From Burkholderiales bacterium RIFOXYD12_FULL_59_19 (GTDB taxonomy: Bacteria > Pseudomonadota > Gammaproteobacteria > Burkholderiales > Burkholderiaceae_C): 64,000 bases of DNA. The notes beneath the pieces were generated by a model, which saw only the letters and a program-made list of their open reading frames with translations, was not told the origin of the DNA and made no database searches. The position numbers and the translations under genes are program-made. The DNA lies in the NCBI GenBank assembly GCA_001771065.1, contig MESQ01000001.1:27120-91119 (forward strand), given 5' to 3'. This document shows positions 55,315 through 64,000 of this stretch, in pieces (position 1 is the stretch's first letter; every line of letters begins with the position of its first letter).

Positions 55315-55917
55315 ATGCTGCTTGAATCCGAACTCTCCCAATTGGTGTTGGTTGATTACCAGACCCGCCTGATGCCCGCCATTTTTGAAGCGCCGCTGGT
55401 GCTGGCCAACGCCATGCGACTGGCCCAAGTGGCCCAATTGATGCAGGTGCCGGTGTGGGGCACCGAACAAAACCCGTCCAAGCTCGGAGAAAACCCTCCC
55501 GAACTGCGTGCTCTGTGCCAGCGCACGTTGGCCAAGATGCAGTTCAGCGGGGTGGAAGAAGGTCTGGGCGAGTGGCTGCGCCCGCCGGTGAAAGCGCCGA
55601 CTGGCAATGCACGCAGCTTGCCCAAGCACTTGCAAAAACCGTCCAACACACCCACCGAGCGCAGCAGCATTGTGATTGCCGGCTGCGAGGCCCATGTGTG
55701 CCTGATGCAGACCGCGCTGCATTTGCTCGAAGACGAATTTGAGGTGTGGGTGGTCACCGATGCTTGCAGCTCGCGCACCGAGCGTAACCGCGACGCCGCC
55801 TTTGATCGCCTGGCCGGTGCCGGCGCCGAGCTGGTGACCACTGAAATGGTCGCGTTTGAGTGGCTGCGCAGCGCCGAGGTGCCGCAGTTCAAGGCGGTGC
55901 AGGCCTTGATCAAATAG
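55315..55917 (+). CDS. Isochorismatase family hydrolase
   Basis: A 200-residue cysteine hydrolase of the isochorismatase-like superfamily. Catalytic residues are Asp in LVLVDYQTRLMPAI, Lys in the mid-protein RTLAKMQFSGVE and Cys in IVIAGCEAHVCLMQTALHLL. Such proteins hydrolyse amides, ureides or isochorismate; the substrate is unknown. It lies upstream of uppP by 64 bases. Confidence 0.9.
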   Translation: MLLESELSQLVLVDYQTRLMPAIFEAPLVLANAMRLAQVAQLMQVPVWGTEQNPSKLGENPPELRALCQRTLAKMQFSGVEEGLGEWLRPPVKAPTGNARSLPKHLQKPSNTPTERSSIVIAGCEAHVCLMQTALHLLEDEFEVWVVTDACSSRTERNRDAAFDRLAGAGAELVTTEMVAFEWLRSAEVPQFKAVQALIK

Positions 55918-55981
55918 GGCGAAATGCTTGCCTTGGGGGGCTGGCTGGCGGCGATAATCTGCGCCTTGTTGAGGAGCTTGC

Positions 55982-56815
55982 GTGGATATAGTTTTGCTGA
56001 TCAAAGCCGCCATCATGGGCGTGGTGGAAGGGCTGACCGAGTTTTTGCCGATTTCGAGCACCGGGCATCTGATTTTGGCCGGGGCCCTGCTGGGTTTTGA
56101 CGACGACAAAGCCAAGGTGTTCGACATCGCCATCCAGACCGGCGCCATTTTTGCCGTGATTCTGGTGTACTGGCAAAAGATACGCGACACCGTGCTGGCG
56201 CTGCCCACCGAGAAACAGGCGCAGCGTTTTGCCCTCAATGTGCTGATCGCGTTTTTCCCGGCGGTGATTTTGGGCTTGCTGTACGGCAAAGCCATCAAGG
56301 CGCATCTGTTCACGCCGGTGGTGGTGGCCAGCATGTTCATCATTGGCGGTTTTATCATTATTTGGGCCGAGCGGCGCCAGCAAAACAAGCCGTCGGCCAC
56401 GCGTATTCATGATGTTGAGTCGATGACCGCCATGGACGCGCTCAAGGTAGGTCTGGCGCAGTGCACGGCCATGATCCCGGGCATGAGCCGCAGCGGCGCC
56501 ACCATCATCGGCGGTATGTTGCTGGGCTTGAGCCGCAAGGCCGCCACCGATTTTTCCTTTTACCTGGCCATTCCCACGCTGATTGGTGCCGGCGCCTACA
56601 GCCTCTACAAGGACCGTGCCCTGCTGTCATTGGCCGACGCCCCGGTGTTTGGCGTTGGGCTGGTGATGTCGTTCTTGAGCGCCTGGCTGTGTATTCGCTG
56701 GCTGTTGCGTTTTATTTCAACGCACAGCTTTGTCGGTTTTGCCTACTACCGCATTGTGTTCGGCATCGTGGTGCTCGCCACCGCCTGGACCGGCACTGTG
56801 ACCTGGGCCGCTTGA
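55982..56815 (+). CDS. uppP: Undecaprenyl-diphosphatase
   Basis: A 277-residue BacA/UppP inner-membrane protein that recycles the undecaprenyl carrier by dephosphorylation. [20 protein letters not shown] is the first signature and [16 protein letters not shown] the second. About eight membrane spans are visible. Start is GTG at 55982 with GAGG upstream. It can raise bacitracin resistance when overexpressed. It is downstream of the isochorismatase-like gene. Confidence 0.96.
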   Translation: MDIVLLIKAAIMGVVEGLTEFLPISSTGHLILAGALLGFDDDKAKVFDIAIQTGAIFAVILVYWQKIRDTVLALPTEKQAQRFALNVLIAFFPAVILGLLYGKAIKAHLFTPVVVASMFIIGGFIIIWAERRQQNKPSATRIHDVESMTAMDALKVGLAQCTAMIPGMSRSGATIIGGMLLGLSRKAATDFSFYLAIPTLIGAGAYSLYKDRALLSLADAPVFGVGLVMSFLSAWLCIRWLLRFISTHSFVGFAYYRIVFGIVVLATAWTGTVTWAA

Positions 56816-56825
56816 AGTTTTCGTC

Positions 56826-56858
56826 TTGTAGTGCAACGACCCTACAACGATCCTACAG
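56826..56858. repeat. possible degenerate repeat copy after uppP
   Basis: TTGTAGTGCAACGACCCTAC then AACGATCCTACAG. The ACCCTACA and TTGTAG ends match the family at 7951, but the palindrome is broken. Confidence 0.35.
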
Positions 56859-56907
56859 TGGGGCCAGATCCGCAATCCAGTGCGGCTTCGCGCTCGGGAT
56901 GAACATC

Positions 56908-57738
56908 TCAGCTCAGGCTTTGCAGATTCAGTAAAGCCGCTTCGATTGCTGCCGCCGTCACCAGCGGTTTTTCCATGGGGAACAGGTGGCTGCCGTCGAG
57001 CATCAGGAGGCGTCCGTGTGTGACGCGCCGGGTCAGGCCCAGCCCGACCTGACGTATTTCGGCCGAGCGCGTGCCGCCAATGAACGCCACCGGGCATTTG
57101 ACCGGGTGCTGCCTGATCAGTGCTTCGAGGTTGCTGGGCAGGGTGTTGTAGATGGCAGTTTCGACGTCGCGGTCAAAGCTCAAGACGCGTTGGCTGTGGC
57201 CATTGATGGTCTCGTCGTGTGTGCCATGGGCGATGTAGTCTTCAAGTACTTGCGGGTGCCATTTGGCAAAGGCCTTTTTGTTTTTGAAATGCGCCAGGGC
57301 GGCCTCAAAGTCGGGCCAATGCTGGCGCCGTTTGCGGCTGAACTTGCCTGGTGACACCGAGCCCACCCATCGGGTGTGTTTTGCCAGACCCAGCGCCTGC
57401 GCGCGCCAGCCGCCCACCAGGGGTGAGTCGAGCAAGAGTACACCACGCACCAGTGGGTGGGCCTGGCTTGCTGCCATCACGCTCAGAAAACCGCCCAGCG
57501 AGTGACCGACCAAAAAAACGGGTGCACCGACCTTGTCAACCTGCAGCTGGGTAAAGTCGATCAACTGCTGCACCAGGTGTGGCCAATTGTTGCTGACGGG
57601 GTAACACGGGTCGTGGCCGAACTTGTCAATCGCAGCAACTTCGACGTTACGCGCCTTCAGGGCCTCAAACAGCACGCCGTAAGTCGCGGCGCCGAAGCTG
57701 TTGGCGTGGGAGAAAACGATGGGGGTGGTTGGGCGCAT
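56908..57738 (-). CDS. Alpha/beta hydrolase
   Basis: A 276-residue alpha/beta-hydrolase-fold protein. The oxyanion-hole segment is PIVFSHANSFGAATYG, the nucleophile elbow is VFLVGHSLGGFLS, and the catalytic histidine is probably in LMLDGSHLFPMEKP. The start at ATG 57738 (MRPTTPIVFSHANS) removes eight unconserved residues. Substrate unknown; general esterase, lipase or thioesterase activity is possible. It lies downstream of the Anbu gene with a 61-base gap, in the same direction. Confidence 0.88.
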   Translation of the reverse strand: MRPTTPIVFSHANSFGAATYGVLFEALKARNVEVAAIDKFGHDPCYPVSNNWPHLVQQLIDFTQLQVDKVGAPVFLVGHSLGGFLSVMAASQAHPLVRGVLLLDSPLVGGWRAQALGLAKHTRWVGSVSPGKFSRKRRQHWPDFEAALAHFKNKKAFAKWHPQVLEDYIAHGTHDETINGHSQRVLSFDRDVETAIYNTLPSNLEALIRQHPVKCPVAFIGGTRSAEIRQVGLGLTRRVTHGRLLMLDGSHLFPMEKPLVTAAAIEAALLNLQSLS

Positions 57739-57799
57739 TCTGATCAGTTGAAGACAGGGCAAATTTGCTCTGCAAATCTTGGTCCGTCCCGCAAGGGCA

Positions 57800-58627
57800 T
57801 CAAATCAACTTTTCCTGTGGGGAGCTGATCTTTTTCAGAACCTGGTTGCGCAGCGCGGGCTGCATCAGCGGTACCGTGGTTTGCTCACCGTTCCACATTG
57901 GGTCTTCGATGCTGTCAAAAACTTCGCGCAGTTTGGCGCCCCAGCTGTTGTGCATCATCTTGAAGTAGGGGTTGTGCTCGTCAATACACACCACCTTGTC
58001 GGTCTGGAACCGGTTGGCTTCATAGACCACCATGTCCAGTGGCAGGCCCACCGATAAATTGGATTTGAGGGTGGAGTCCATCGACACCAGGGCGCACTTG
58101 GCAGCTTCGTCCAGTGGTGTTTGCGGGGTGATGACGCGGTCCAGCACGGGTTTGCCGTATTTCGATTCACCCACCTGAAAATACGGCGTCTCGGGTGTGG
58201 CTTCGATGAAGTTGCCGGCCGAATAGACCTGGAACAGGCGCATGCCTTCACCCTTGATCTGACCACCAAAAATCAGCGACACATTGAAGTCGACACCCGC
58301 CAGTTTGAGTGCTGCGGCGTCGCGCTCATAGACATGGCGGATGGCCGAACCGAGCACACGTGCCGCGTCAAACATGCTTTTGGCGTTCCAGATCGTGATG
58401 CCTTCGTCCTCGTCGTGGTCCTTGAGTTTTTCAACCTGCAAAATCTCACGCACCGACTGCGAAATGCTCAGGTTGCCGGCCGACAACAACACCATGAAGC
58501 GGTCATCCGGTTTTTCATACACGATCATCTTGCGAAAGGTGCTGATCTGGTCCAGGCCCGCATTGGTGCGGGAATCGGACAAAAAAACCAGTCCGGCGTT
58601 AAGTTTGATGGCGACGCAATAAGTCAT
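57800..58627 (-). CDS. Proteasome-type peptidase, Anbu family
   Basis: A 275-residue Anbu (ancestral beta subunit, HslV-like) Ntn hydrolase. It begins MTYCVAIKLNAGLVFLSDSRTNAG; removal of Met exposes Thr as the N-terminal nucleophile, with Asp in SDSRTNAG and Lys in FRKMIVY as the other active-site residues. LLSAGNLSISQSV and SLIFGGQIKGEGMRLFQVYSAGNFIEATPETPYFQVGE are typical. Anbu usually goes with an ATP-grasp, an alpha-E and a transglutaminase gene; none of these is adjacent in the window. The start is at ATG 58627, not at 58678. Confidence 0.9.
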   Translation of the reverse strand: MTYCVAIKLNAGLVFLSDSRTNAGLDQISTFRKMIVYEKPDDRFMVLLSAGNLSISQSVREILQVEKLKDHDEDEGITIWNAKSMFDAARVLGSAIRHVYERDAAALKLAGVDFNVSLIFGGQIKGEGMRLFQVYSAGNFIEATPETPYFQVGESKYGKPVLDRVITPQTPLDEAAKCALVSMDSTLKSNLSVGLPLDMVVYEANRFQTDKVVCIDEHNPYFKMMHNSWGAKLREVFDSIEDPMWNGEQTTVPLMQPALRNQVLKKISSPQEKLI

Positions 58628-58855
58628 GTGGCTACGAGTGGAATGGAATCGCTTAAGTTTAATGGCTGCACCCGCCATTCAGCCGGTGCGCTCAAGCCGC
58701 GTTGGCCGCAGTCAGCAAAATACTTCGCATGCACTGTGTAAGTTGTCGAGCATTGGCTTTTGAAAGTCGCGCCGCTTCGAAACCCACATTCGGCAGCAAT
58801 TGGCCGTGGCAGCTATTGGCTGCGGTAAATTCATGCACGACACCTGGTCCGACAG

Positions 58856-59065
58856 CTAGAAAAACGCTTCACCGGGGTCAAGCGCGCGCAGAAAGCCTTC
58901 TGCGTACTTTTTAGCAGCTTCGCGCGTGATTTCGCTCCACAACCGCAGGCGCATGGCCCGGTCGCCATGCCGTGCGTGTAAGCCGCTTGTCAACGCCCCG
59001 GAATCAGCCACCGCCAGCCCAACACTTTGAATCGCACCCGCGTCGGCTTTGCGGGCGGGTAACAT
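58856..59065 (-). CDS. hypothetical 69-residue ORF overlapping a dispersed repeat
   Basis: The ORF reads MLPARKADAGAIQSVGLAVA, then ALTSGLHARHGDRAMRLRLW and SEITREAAKKYAEGFLRAL. From GLHAR onward the DNA (58868-58985) is a diverged copy of the large repeat near 38 kb, where the same frame gives GGLHARRGDWVMRMRFW. It may be a real small gene that spawned the repeats, or a chance frame in a dispersed repeat. Six bases separate it from the divergent nitroreductase start. Confidence 0.4.
   Translation of the reverse strand: MLPARKADAGAIQSVGLAVADSGALTSGLHARHGDRAMRLRLWSEITREAAKKYAEGFLRALDPGEAFF
58868..58985. repeat. third copy of the roughly 110-bp dispersed repeat
   Basis: CTTCGCGCGTGATTTCGCTC (58919-58938) and GCGCATGGCCCGGTCGCCATGC match the arms of the inverted repeat at 37931-38382, in the same orientation as the right arm. 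CAGAAAGCCTTCTGCG corresponds to the CGCCTTCTGCGCGC block. The copy is more diverged than the two arms are from one another. The remaining 58628-58855 stretch holds no convincing gene. Confidence 0.7.
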
Positions 59066-59071
59066 GGCACC

Positions 59072-59674
59072 ATGACTGATTTAACCCGTTCCACCGACAA
59101 CGATCTGGCGGCGTTTGCCCTCACCCTGATCACTTCCCGGCAAAACATTTTGCCCAAGCGTCTGGCGGCACCTGGGCCCAGTGATGCGCAGGTGAACGAT
59201 ATGTTTCTCGCCGCCGCTAGCGCGCCGGACCATGGCATGGTGATGCCGTGGCGCTTTGTGCTGGTGCCATCGTCCAGGCGTGCGGTGCTGGCCGATGCCT
59301 TTGGTCTGGCCTTGGCCGAGCGTGATGCGAGCGCCACACCCGAGCAAATCGAGCAGGCCCGCGAGAAAGCCTTTCGGGCCCCATTTCTGGCGCTGGCCAT
59401 TGCCCGGCTGGGGCCCTGTGAGCCCGACATTGCGCCGCTGGAGCGTATGGTGTCGGTGGGGGCCGCGATTCAAAACTTCTTGCTGTGTGCACACAGCATG
59501 GGTTTTGGCAGCAGCCTGACCAGTGGCCAGGCCATGCATTCTGCTGCCCTGCGCCAGCTGTTTGCCTTGACAGAGGGTGAACAGGCGGTGTGCTGCATCA
59601 ATGTGGGCACGGTCATCAAACGCAAGCCTGCGCGTTTGCGCCCGGACGTGGCGGCCTTTGTCAGCAGCCTGTGA
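59072..59674 (+). CDS. Nitroreductase family protein (YdjA-like)
   Basis: A 200-residue FMN-dependent nitroreductase. SRQNILPKRLAAPGPSDAQVNDMFLAAASAPDHGMVMPWRFVLV is the typical N-terminal FMN-binding part, and VSVGAAIQNFLLCAHSMGFGSSLTSG is the second signature. It belongs to the small YdjA type, whose substrate is uncertain. It precedes the DUF3422 gene by 27-36 bases. Confidence 0.91.
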   Translation: MTDLTRSTDNDLAAFALTLITSRQNILPKRLAAPGPSDAQVNDMFLAAASAPDHGMVMPWRFVLVPSSRRAVLADAFGLALAERDASATPEQIEQAREKAFRAPFLALAIARLGPCEPDIAPLERMVSVGAAIQNFLLCAHSMGFGSSLTSGQAMHSAALRQLFALTEGEQAVCCINVGTVIKRKPARLRPDVAAFVSSL

Positions 59675-59710
59675 TGCGCCCGACCTTCAAAAACCCGTAA
59701 AGTGACTCGT

Positions 59711-61120
59711 ATGCAAATCGCCGCACCAACTGACTCCGCTCCCCAAACGCCTCATTGTTTGCCGCCGGACGACCCACAGCGCGCGGCCTTGCACAACGAG
59801 GTGCACGCCCGGCCCTCTGCGCGCATTCGCCTGCCGGCGCTGATCATCTATGTGGCCGTTCTCAACGAGGGGGTGAGCCGGGAGGCCGAATGCGCCCATC
59901 TGAACCGATTGCCTGGCCAGGCGGACTTGACCCCCGAGCGCTTGCAGGACAATTTCTTGCGCCTGCGCCTGGACGGTTTGACCGTCAAGTGGGAGCGCCA
60001 CAGCGAATTTACCCGCTATTCCGTGGTTCAGGCTTTGCCGGCGAATGCCTTGCTGGGTGCCTCTGAACCTGAATTGCTTAACAGCCTGGCGGTTCCGCCG
60101 CAGTGGTTGGCGCAAATTCCGGGTCGCACGGTGGCCGCCGTGCAGCTGGCCATGCTCCATGCCTCGCTCAATGACGCCACCGCCCTGATGGCGCAAGCGG
60201 TGCGCTGGCTTGGCGGAAGCACGGTGGTGGCCTCTTTGCTCGGCAGCAACGCCGCCAGTGTGGCGGGGCAGGGCGCCGAGCCGGCCAACAGCCAGGGCTA
60301 CGCGCACCCGATGGGCCATTCCTGGGCGCTGACGCAGTTTCGCCTGCAACCCGATGGTTTTGAGCGCATGCTGGTGATTGCACCTGAGGGCACGAGCCAG
60401 ACCCGCGCCGGTCGTATTGCGGCGCGCCTGCTTGAGCTTGAAACTTACCGCCTCATGGCGCTGCGCGGCCTGCCGGTGGCCAAAGCCCTCGGGCCGATGC
60501 TGGCACAGGCTGAAAGCGAACTGGTGCGCATCACCGCCCAGCTGGAAAACAAGTCAGCCTCTGACCAGGCCTTGCTTGACACCCTGGTGTCATTGGCTGC
60601 GGGTGTGGAGCGCGCCACGGCTGCCAACAGTTACCGCTTTGCAGCCACCCAGGCCTATTACGCGCTGGTCAATCAGCGCATCAGGGAGTTGCGCGAAAAA
60701 GCCATCCCGGGCACCCAGACCCTTGGCGAATTCATGCAGCGCCGCTTGTCGCCGGCCATGGCCACCGTGGCGGCTACCGGGCAACGGTTAGCCTCTTTGT
60801 CGGAGCGGGTGGCACGCGCCAGCGACTTGTTGCGCACCCGGGTCGACATTGCCACCGAGGTGCAAAACCAGCAGTTGCTGGAGAAGCTGACCCGCGGCCA
60901 GGAGCTGCAATTGCGCCTGCAAAGCACAGTGGAAGGCCTGTCAATTGCCGCTATTTCCTATTACGTGATCAGCTTGCTGCTGTACGGCGGTAAGGCGCTC
61001 AAGGCCGCTGGTCTGCCGATCAACCCTGAAATGGCCGCAGGGGCCCTGGTACCGGTGGTGTTGTGGGCAGTCTGGCGCACCACGCGGCGCATCCACGCCC
61101 GACTGCAAGTTGGCCATTAA
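59711..61120 (+). CDS. DUF3422 family membrane protein
   Basis: A 469-residue protein of the DUF3422 family (HNEVHARPSARIRLPALIIYV is its signature start). It has the two-part layout: a soluble N-terminal domain of about 330 residues, a helix-rich region with IRELREKAIPGTQTLGEFMQRRLSPAMATVAATGQRLASLSERVARASDLL, and two C-terminal membrane helices (AAISYYVISLLLYGG and AAGALVPVVLWAVW). Function unknown; predicted to be inner-membrane. ATG 59711 preferred over GTG 59702. It follows the nitroreductase. Confidence 0.88.
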   Translation: MQIAAPTDSAPQTPHCLPPDDPQRAALHNEVHARPSARIRLPALIIYVAVLNEGVSREAECAHLNRLPGQADLTPERLQDNFLRLRLDGLTVKWERHSEFTRYSVVQALPANALLGASEPELLNSLAVPPQWLAQIPGRTVAAVQLAMLHASLNDATALMAQAVRWLGGSTVVASLLGSNAASVAGQGAEPANSQGYAHPMGHSWALTQFRLQPDGFERMLVIAPEGTSQTRAGRIAARLLELETYRLMALRGLPVAKALGPMLAQAESELVRITAQLENKSASDQALLDTLVSLAAGVERATAANSYRFAATQAYYALVNQRIRELREKAIPGTQTLGEFMQRRLSPAMATVAATGQRLASLSERVARASDLLRTRVDIATEVQNQQLLEKLTRGQELQLRLQSTVEGLSIAAISYYVISLLLYGGKALKAAGLPINPEMAAGALVPVVLWAVWRTTRRIHARLQVGH

Positions 61121-61217
61121 GGGTGTGAAAATTGATGTACGTCAGCCTCCAGGCTTGGCAAATCGGGCGTAATATGCATCAAAGATAAGCATGGACGAAT
61201 AGACTGGAAAACCCCTC

Positions 61218-61688
61218 ATGAAAGCCTTTCAAGACTACTACCCAGAAAACCTGTCGCACTGTTATGGCTGTGGCGCAAAAAATGATCAGGGTCACCGCAT
61301 CAAGACCTTTTGGGACGGTGACGAGACCGTGACCCGCTTCGCTCCGGAGCCCTATCACACCGCAGTGCCAGGCTTCACTTATGGCGGACTGCTGGCATCG
61401 CTGATTGACTGCCACAGCACCGGCACCGCCGCTGCGGCCATGTACCGGCAGGAAGGGCGGGCCATGGACACGCTGCCGGCGTTTCGGTTTGTCACCGGTT
61501 CACTGCACGTCGATTACCTCAAGCCGACGCCCATTAACGAAACGCTGGAAATTCGCGGCCGCGTGAAAGAAATCAAGGGCCGCAAGGTGGTGATCGAGTC
61601 CACCGTCTACGCTGGCGGTGTGGCTACCGCGCGCGGTGAGGTGGTGGCCATCCAGATGCCCGAGAACTTTGGTGTGGCTGCGGCCTGA
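61218..61688 (+). CDS. PaaI-like hotdog-fold thioesterase
   Basis: A 156-residue hotdog-fold protein. [61 protein letters not shown] contains the central-helix motif with the catalytic Asp region, and [25 protein letters not shown] the following strands. It probably hydrolyses an acyl-CoA; the substrate is not known. The unusual Cys-rich start (CYGC) is shared by this subgroup. It is followed by glgC after 43 bases. Confidence 0.9.
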   Translation: MKAFQDYYPENLSHCYGCGAKNDQGHRIKTFWDGDETVTRFAPEPYHTAVPGFTYGGLLASLIDCHSTGTAAAAMYRQEGRAMDTLPAFRFVTGSLHVDYLKPTPINETLEIRGRVKEIKGRKVVIESTVYAGGVATARGEVVAIQMPENFGVAAA

Positions 61689-61731
61689 CATTGCTGAATT
61701 CGAGTGTCGATTACTGCATGGGAGTGTATTT

Positions 61732-63042
61732 ATGGCAAGCGATCAAGAAATGGGAGCGGGTGAGCGTAGATCGCAGGACCCGCGTTTTGTCAGCCAGCTG
61801 ACGCGCAACACCTTTGCCCTGATTCTGGCTGGGGGGCGCGGTAGTCGCTTGCATGAACTAACCGACTTTCGCGCCAAACCGGCGGTGCCTTTTGGCGGCA
61901 AGTTCCGCATTATTGACTTCACCTTGTCCAATTGCGTCAACTCAGGCGTGCGCCGGGTCGGCGTAGCCACGCAGTACAAGGCGCAAAGCCTGATTCGGCA
62001 TTTGCAGTTGGGCTGGAGTTTTTTGGACGGACGTCTTAACGAATTCATCGAGATTATGCCGGCGCAACAGCAGTCCGACGAAGTGCACTGGTACCAGGGC
62101 ACCGCCGACGCGGTGTTTCAGAACCTGCGTGAAATCCGCCATGCCAGGCCAGAGTATGTGCTGATTTTGTCGGGTGACCACATCTACCGCATGGACTATG
62201 GCCGGGTGCTGGCCGCCCACGTGGCGCGTCAGGCCGACCTGACCGTGGCCTGTATTGAGGTGCCGCTGGCTGAAGCCAGCAGTTTTGGTGTGATGTCGGT
62301 GAACGAGGCAGGCCGGGTGCTTGAATTCACGGAAAAGCCGGCCCAGCCGCAAGCCATGCCCGGCGACCCTGACAAGGCGCTGGCCAGCATGGGGATTTAT
62401 GTCTTCAATACCAACTTCCTGATCGAACAACTGCTGCGTGATGCCGACGACCCCAAGTCGAGCCATGATTTTGGCAAAGACGTCATTCCGCAATGCGTCA
62501 GGCGCTACCGCACCTTTGCCCAGAATTTTGCCGAGAGTTGTGTCAGCGAGCCTGACAAGCCCGCGTATTGGCGTGATGTGGGCACGCTGGATGCCTACTG
62601 GGCGGCCAATATGGACCTGGTGCAAGTCACACCCGACCTCAATCTGTATTCGGAAAACTGGCCCATCTGGACCTGGCAACCGCAAACCCCGCCAGCCAAA
62701 TTTGTCTTTGACGACGATACCCGCCGTGGCAAGGCGGTGGATTCGATGGTCTCCGGCGGCTGCATCGTCAGCGGTGCGACCGTGCGTCGGTCCATGTTGT
62801 TTTCTGGGGTGTATGTGCACAGTTACGCCAACATTGAAGATTCGATGATCTTGCCCAACGTTCAGGTTGGTCGCCACTGTGTTTTGAAGAAATGCATCAT
62901 CGACAAAAATTGCGTGCTGCCTGAAGGCACCGTGATTGGCATGGACCCGGTGCAAGACAAAAAACGCTTTCGGGTCACCGACTCGGGTATCACCTTGGTG
63001 ACCAAAGAGATGCTTGGACAAGTCGAGCGGGGGATTCGCTGA
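61732..63042 (+). CDS. glgC: Glucose-1-phosphate adenylyltransferase
   Basis: A 436-residue ADP-glucose pyrophosphorylase, the regulated step of glycogen synthesis. [37 protein letters not shown] is the nucleotide-binding and allosteric part; [14 protein letters not shown] and [15 protein letters not shown] follow. The C-terminal left-handed beta-helix begins near residue 310 ([23 protein letters not shown]) and has the hexapeptide repeat pattern. No other glg gene is visible in the window. ATG at 61732. Confidence 0.96.
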   Translation: MASDQEMGAGERRSQDPRFVSQLTRNTFALILAGGRGSRLHELTDFRAKPAVPFGGKFRIIDFTLSNCVNSGVRRVGVATQYKAQSLIRHLQLGWSFLDGRLNEFIEIMPAQQQSDEVHWYQGTADAVFQNLREIRHARPEYVLILSGDHIYRMDYGRVLAAHVARQADLTVACIEVPLAEASSFGVMSVNEAGRVLEFTEKPAQPQAMPGDPDKALASMGIYVFNTNFLIEQLLRDADDPKSSHDFGKDVIPQCVRRYRTFAQNFAESCVSEPDKPAYWRDVGTLDAYWAANMDLVQVTPDLNLYSENWPIWTWQPQTPPAKFVFDDDTRRGKAVDSMVSGGCIVSGATVRRSMLFSGVYVHSYANIEDSMILPNVQVGRHCVLKKCIIDKNCVLPEGTVIGMDPVQDKKRFRVTDSGITLVTKEMLGQVERGIR

Positions 63043-63145
63043 CACCGTGCTTGCTACGGGTGTTGCAGAAACCCCATATAAATTTATTGTTAAGCAACTA
63101 CGGATATTATTCGCAGCCTCTTAACCCCAGAATGGAAAATGTCTG

Positions 63146-63526
63146 ATGAAAACTGCTCATGACCTCGTTGCTGCCGCCAAAGCCCGCGTCCAAGAAATCC
63201 AGGTGGCTGACGCCGAACAAGCCATCCGTGACGCCGATGTACTGGTGGATGTGCGCGAAGCCGATGAATTTGCCGCTGGTCATCTGGCGGGTGCCGTGCA
63301 TATTTCGCGTGGCATGCTTGAATTTAAATTCAGCGCCAACCCGGCGCTGCAGGCGCGTGACCTCAACATCCTGCTGTACTGCAAAACCAGTGGCCGCGCC
63401 GCCCTGGCCGCGGCTGCGCTGCACGACATGGGTTACCTGAACGTGCGTTCCATCTCCGGTGGTTTTGACGCCTGGGCGGCAGCGGGTAAACCGGTGGCCA
63501 AACCCGAGACACCGTCGTTCGAGTAA
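63146..63526 (+). CDS. Rhodanese-like domain protein
   Basis: A 126-residue single-domain sulfurtransferase. VLVDVREADEFAAGHLAGAVHI is the CH2A motif, and the active-site cysteine loop is LLYCKTSGRAALAA. The C-terminal ISGGFDAWAAAGKPV completes the fold. It likely moves sulfane sulfur or acts in cyanide detoxification. An N-terminal helix of about 20 residues precedes the domain. It converges with the ABC ATPase gene. Confidence 0.92.
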   Translation: MKTAHDLVAAAKARVQEIQVADAEQAIRDADVLVDVREADEFAAGHLAGAVHISRGMLEFKFSANPALQARDLNILLYCKTSGRAALAAAALHDMGYLNVRSISGGFDAWAAAGKPVAKPETPSFE

Positions 63527-63535
63527 TTCGACCCG

Positions 63536-64000
63536 CTAATCCAGCGAGCGGCCTTCCCCGGCTTCTTCCACGGTTTGTCCGTCCCTGATGTGGTAAATCC
63601 GCTTGAAGGTGGGGATGATTTTTTCGTCGTGTGTCACCACGATGATCGCCGTGTGGGCCTGCACTGCCATCTGGTTCAGGATGCGTATCACGCCCAGGGC
63701 GCGCTCGCTGTCCAGCGGTGCGGTCGGTTCGTCCGCCAATATCACTGGCGGGCGGTTCGCCAGTGCCCGGGCAATTGACACCCGCTGCTGTTCGCCGCCC
63801 GAGAGTTGCGAAGGCTCGGCGCGGGCGCGGTGTTGCACATCGAGCGCGGTGAGCAGTTCCAGTGCGCGGGCTCGGGCCTGCGGATTGGCCTGACCCGCCA
63901 GCATGGGTAGCAGCGCCACGTTGTCGGTCACATCCAGGAACGGGATCAGGTAGGGCGCCTGAAAAATAAAGCCAATCCGGTCACGGCGCAGCGCGCGCAG
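63536..64000 (-). CDS. ABC transporter ATP-binding protein, C-terminal part (LolD/MacB-like)
   Basis: Partial gene continuing past the right edge. The Q-loop region FIFQAPYLIPFLDVTDNVALL, the signature LSGGEQQRVSIARAL, Walker B PVILADEPTAPLDSE and the switch histidine VVTHDEKI are visible, so only the Walker A part is missing. The subtype is that of ATPases paired with FtsX-type permeases and membrane-fusion proteins (DevA/MacB/LolD style). An apparent start at 63931 is internal, since the frame is open to the edge. Confidence 0.93.
   Translation of the reverse strand: MRALRRDRIGFIFQAPYLIPFLDVTDNVALLPMLAGQANPQARARALELLTALDVQHRARAEPSQLSGGEQQRVSIARALANRPPVILADEPTAPLDSERALGVIRILNQMAVQAHTAIIVVTHDEKIIPTFKRIYHIRDGQTVEEAGEGRSLD

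Noticed and set aside
58702..58914. 70-codon plus-strand ORF after the Anbu gene
   Set aside because: No ribosome site, no domain, and it runs into the dispersed repeat.

Overview
The window comes from the chromosome of a betaproteobacterium, most likely a Comamonadaceae member close to Rhodoferax or Polaromonas. This rests on protein character and gene neighbourhoods (infC-rpmI-rplT-pheS-pheT-ihfA-merR-tRNA-Pro; exbBD-lpxK with Trm112-kdsB-adk; spu/puu-type polyamine genes). The genus is an inference; there is no rRNA to confirm it. No prophage, CRISPR array or intact insertion sequence is present.

Layout. 1-4.0 kb: the start of a Crp/Fnr regulator, a 2-hydroxyacid dehydrogenase, lexA with a small partner ORF, tandem SOS boxes, a divergent asparaginase, and adk. 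4.1-8.0 kb: envelope genes kdsB and Trm112 on the minus strand, a MazEF-like toxin-antitoxin pair, then exbB-exbD-lpxK on the plus strand. 8-15 kb: RNA-modification enzymes (RluA type, TrmB, GluQ, RlmB) and small redox genes (FAD oxidoreductase, LysR, pirin, flavodoxin). 15.1-15.7 kb is a graveyard of mobile DNA: an inverted-repeat cassette, a palindrome array and a tyrosine-recombinase tail. 15.8-26.1 kb: recD, recB, recC and a MocR regulator, all overlapping in one minus-strand operon. 26.2-36.2 kb: a polyamine uptake and catabolism cluster (two glutamine-synthetase-like ligases, an aminotransferase, a PotFGHI transporter, an aldehyde dehydrogenase). 36.5-37.8 kb: isocitrate lyase. 38.6-46.7 kb: the translation cluster thrS-infC-rpmI-rplT-pheST-ihfA-merR and tRNA-Pro(GGG). 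46.8-51.8 kb: a UgpCBAE-like ABC importer with a phosphatase-fold enzyme. 52-64 kb: dinG, an NlpC/P60 peptidase, an isochorismatase-like hydrolase, uppP, an alpha/beta hydrolase, an Anbu proteasome-like peptidase, a nitroreductase, a DUF3422 protein, a thioesterase, glgC, a rhodanese and part of an ABC ATPase.

The most unusual signal is a family of short palindromes (arms GTAGGGTCGACT or GGCGGACT, ending CCCTACA) at about eight places between 3.3 and 14.3 kb and perhaps once near 56.8 kb. They supply the stop codons of at least three genes and flank exactly the exbB-exbD-lpxK segment, which is inverted relative to the gene order usual in related bacteria. A second, unrelated dispersed repeat of about 110-150 bp forms a large inverted repeat upstream of thrS and recurs near 58.9 kb. 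Other regulatory structures are two LexA boxes between lexA and the asparaginase gene, an AUC start codon for infC, a 28-bp tandem hairpin repeat ahead of rpmI, terminator-like hairpins just before thrS and pheS, and paired palindromes upstream of aceA.
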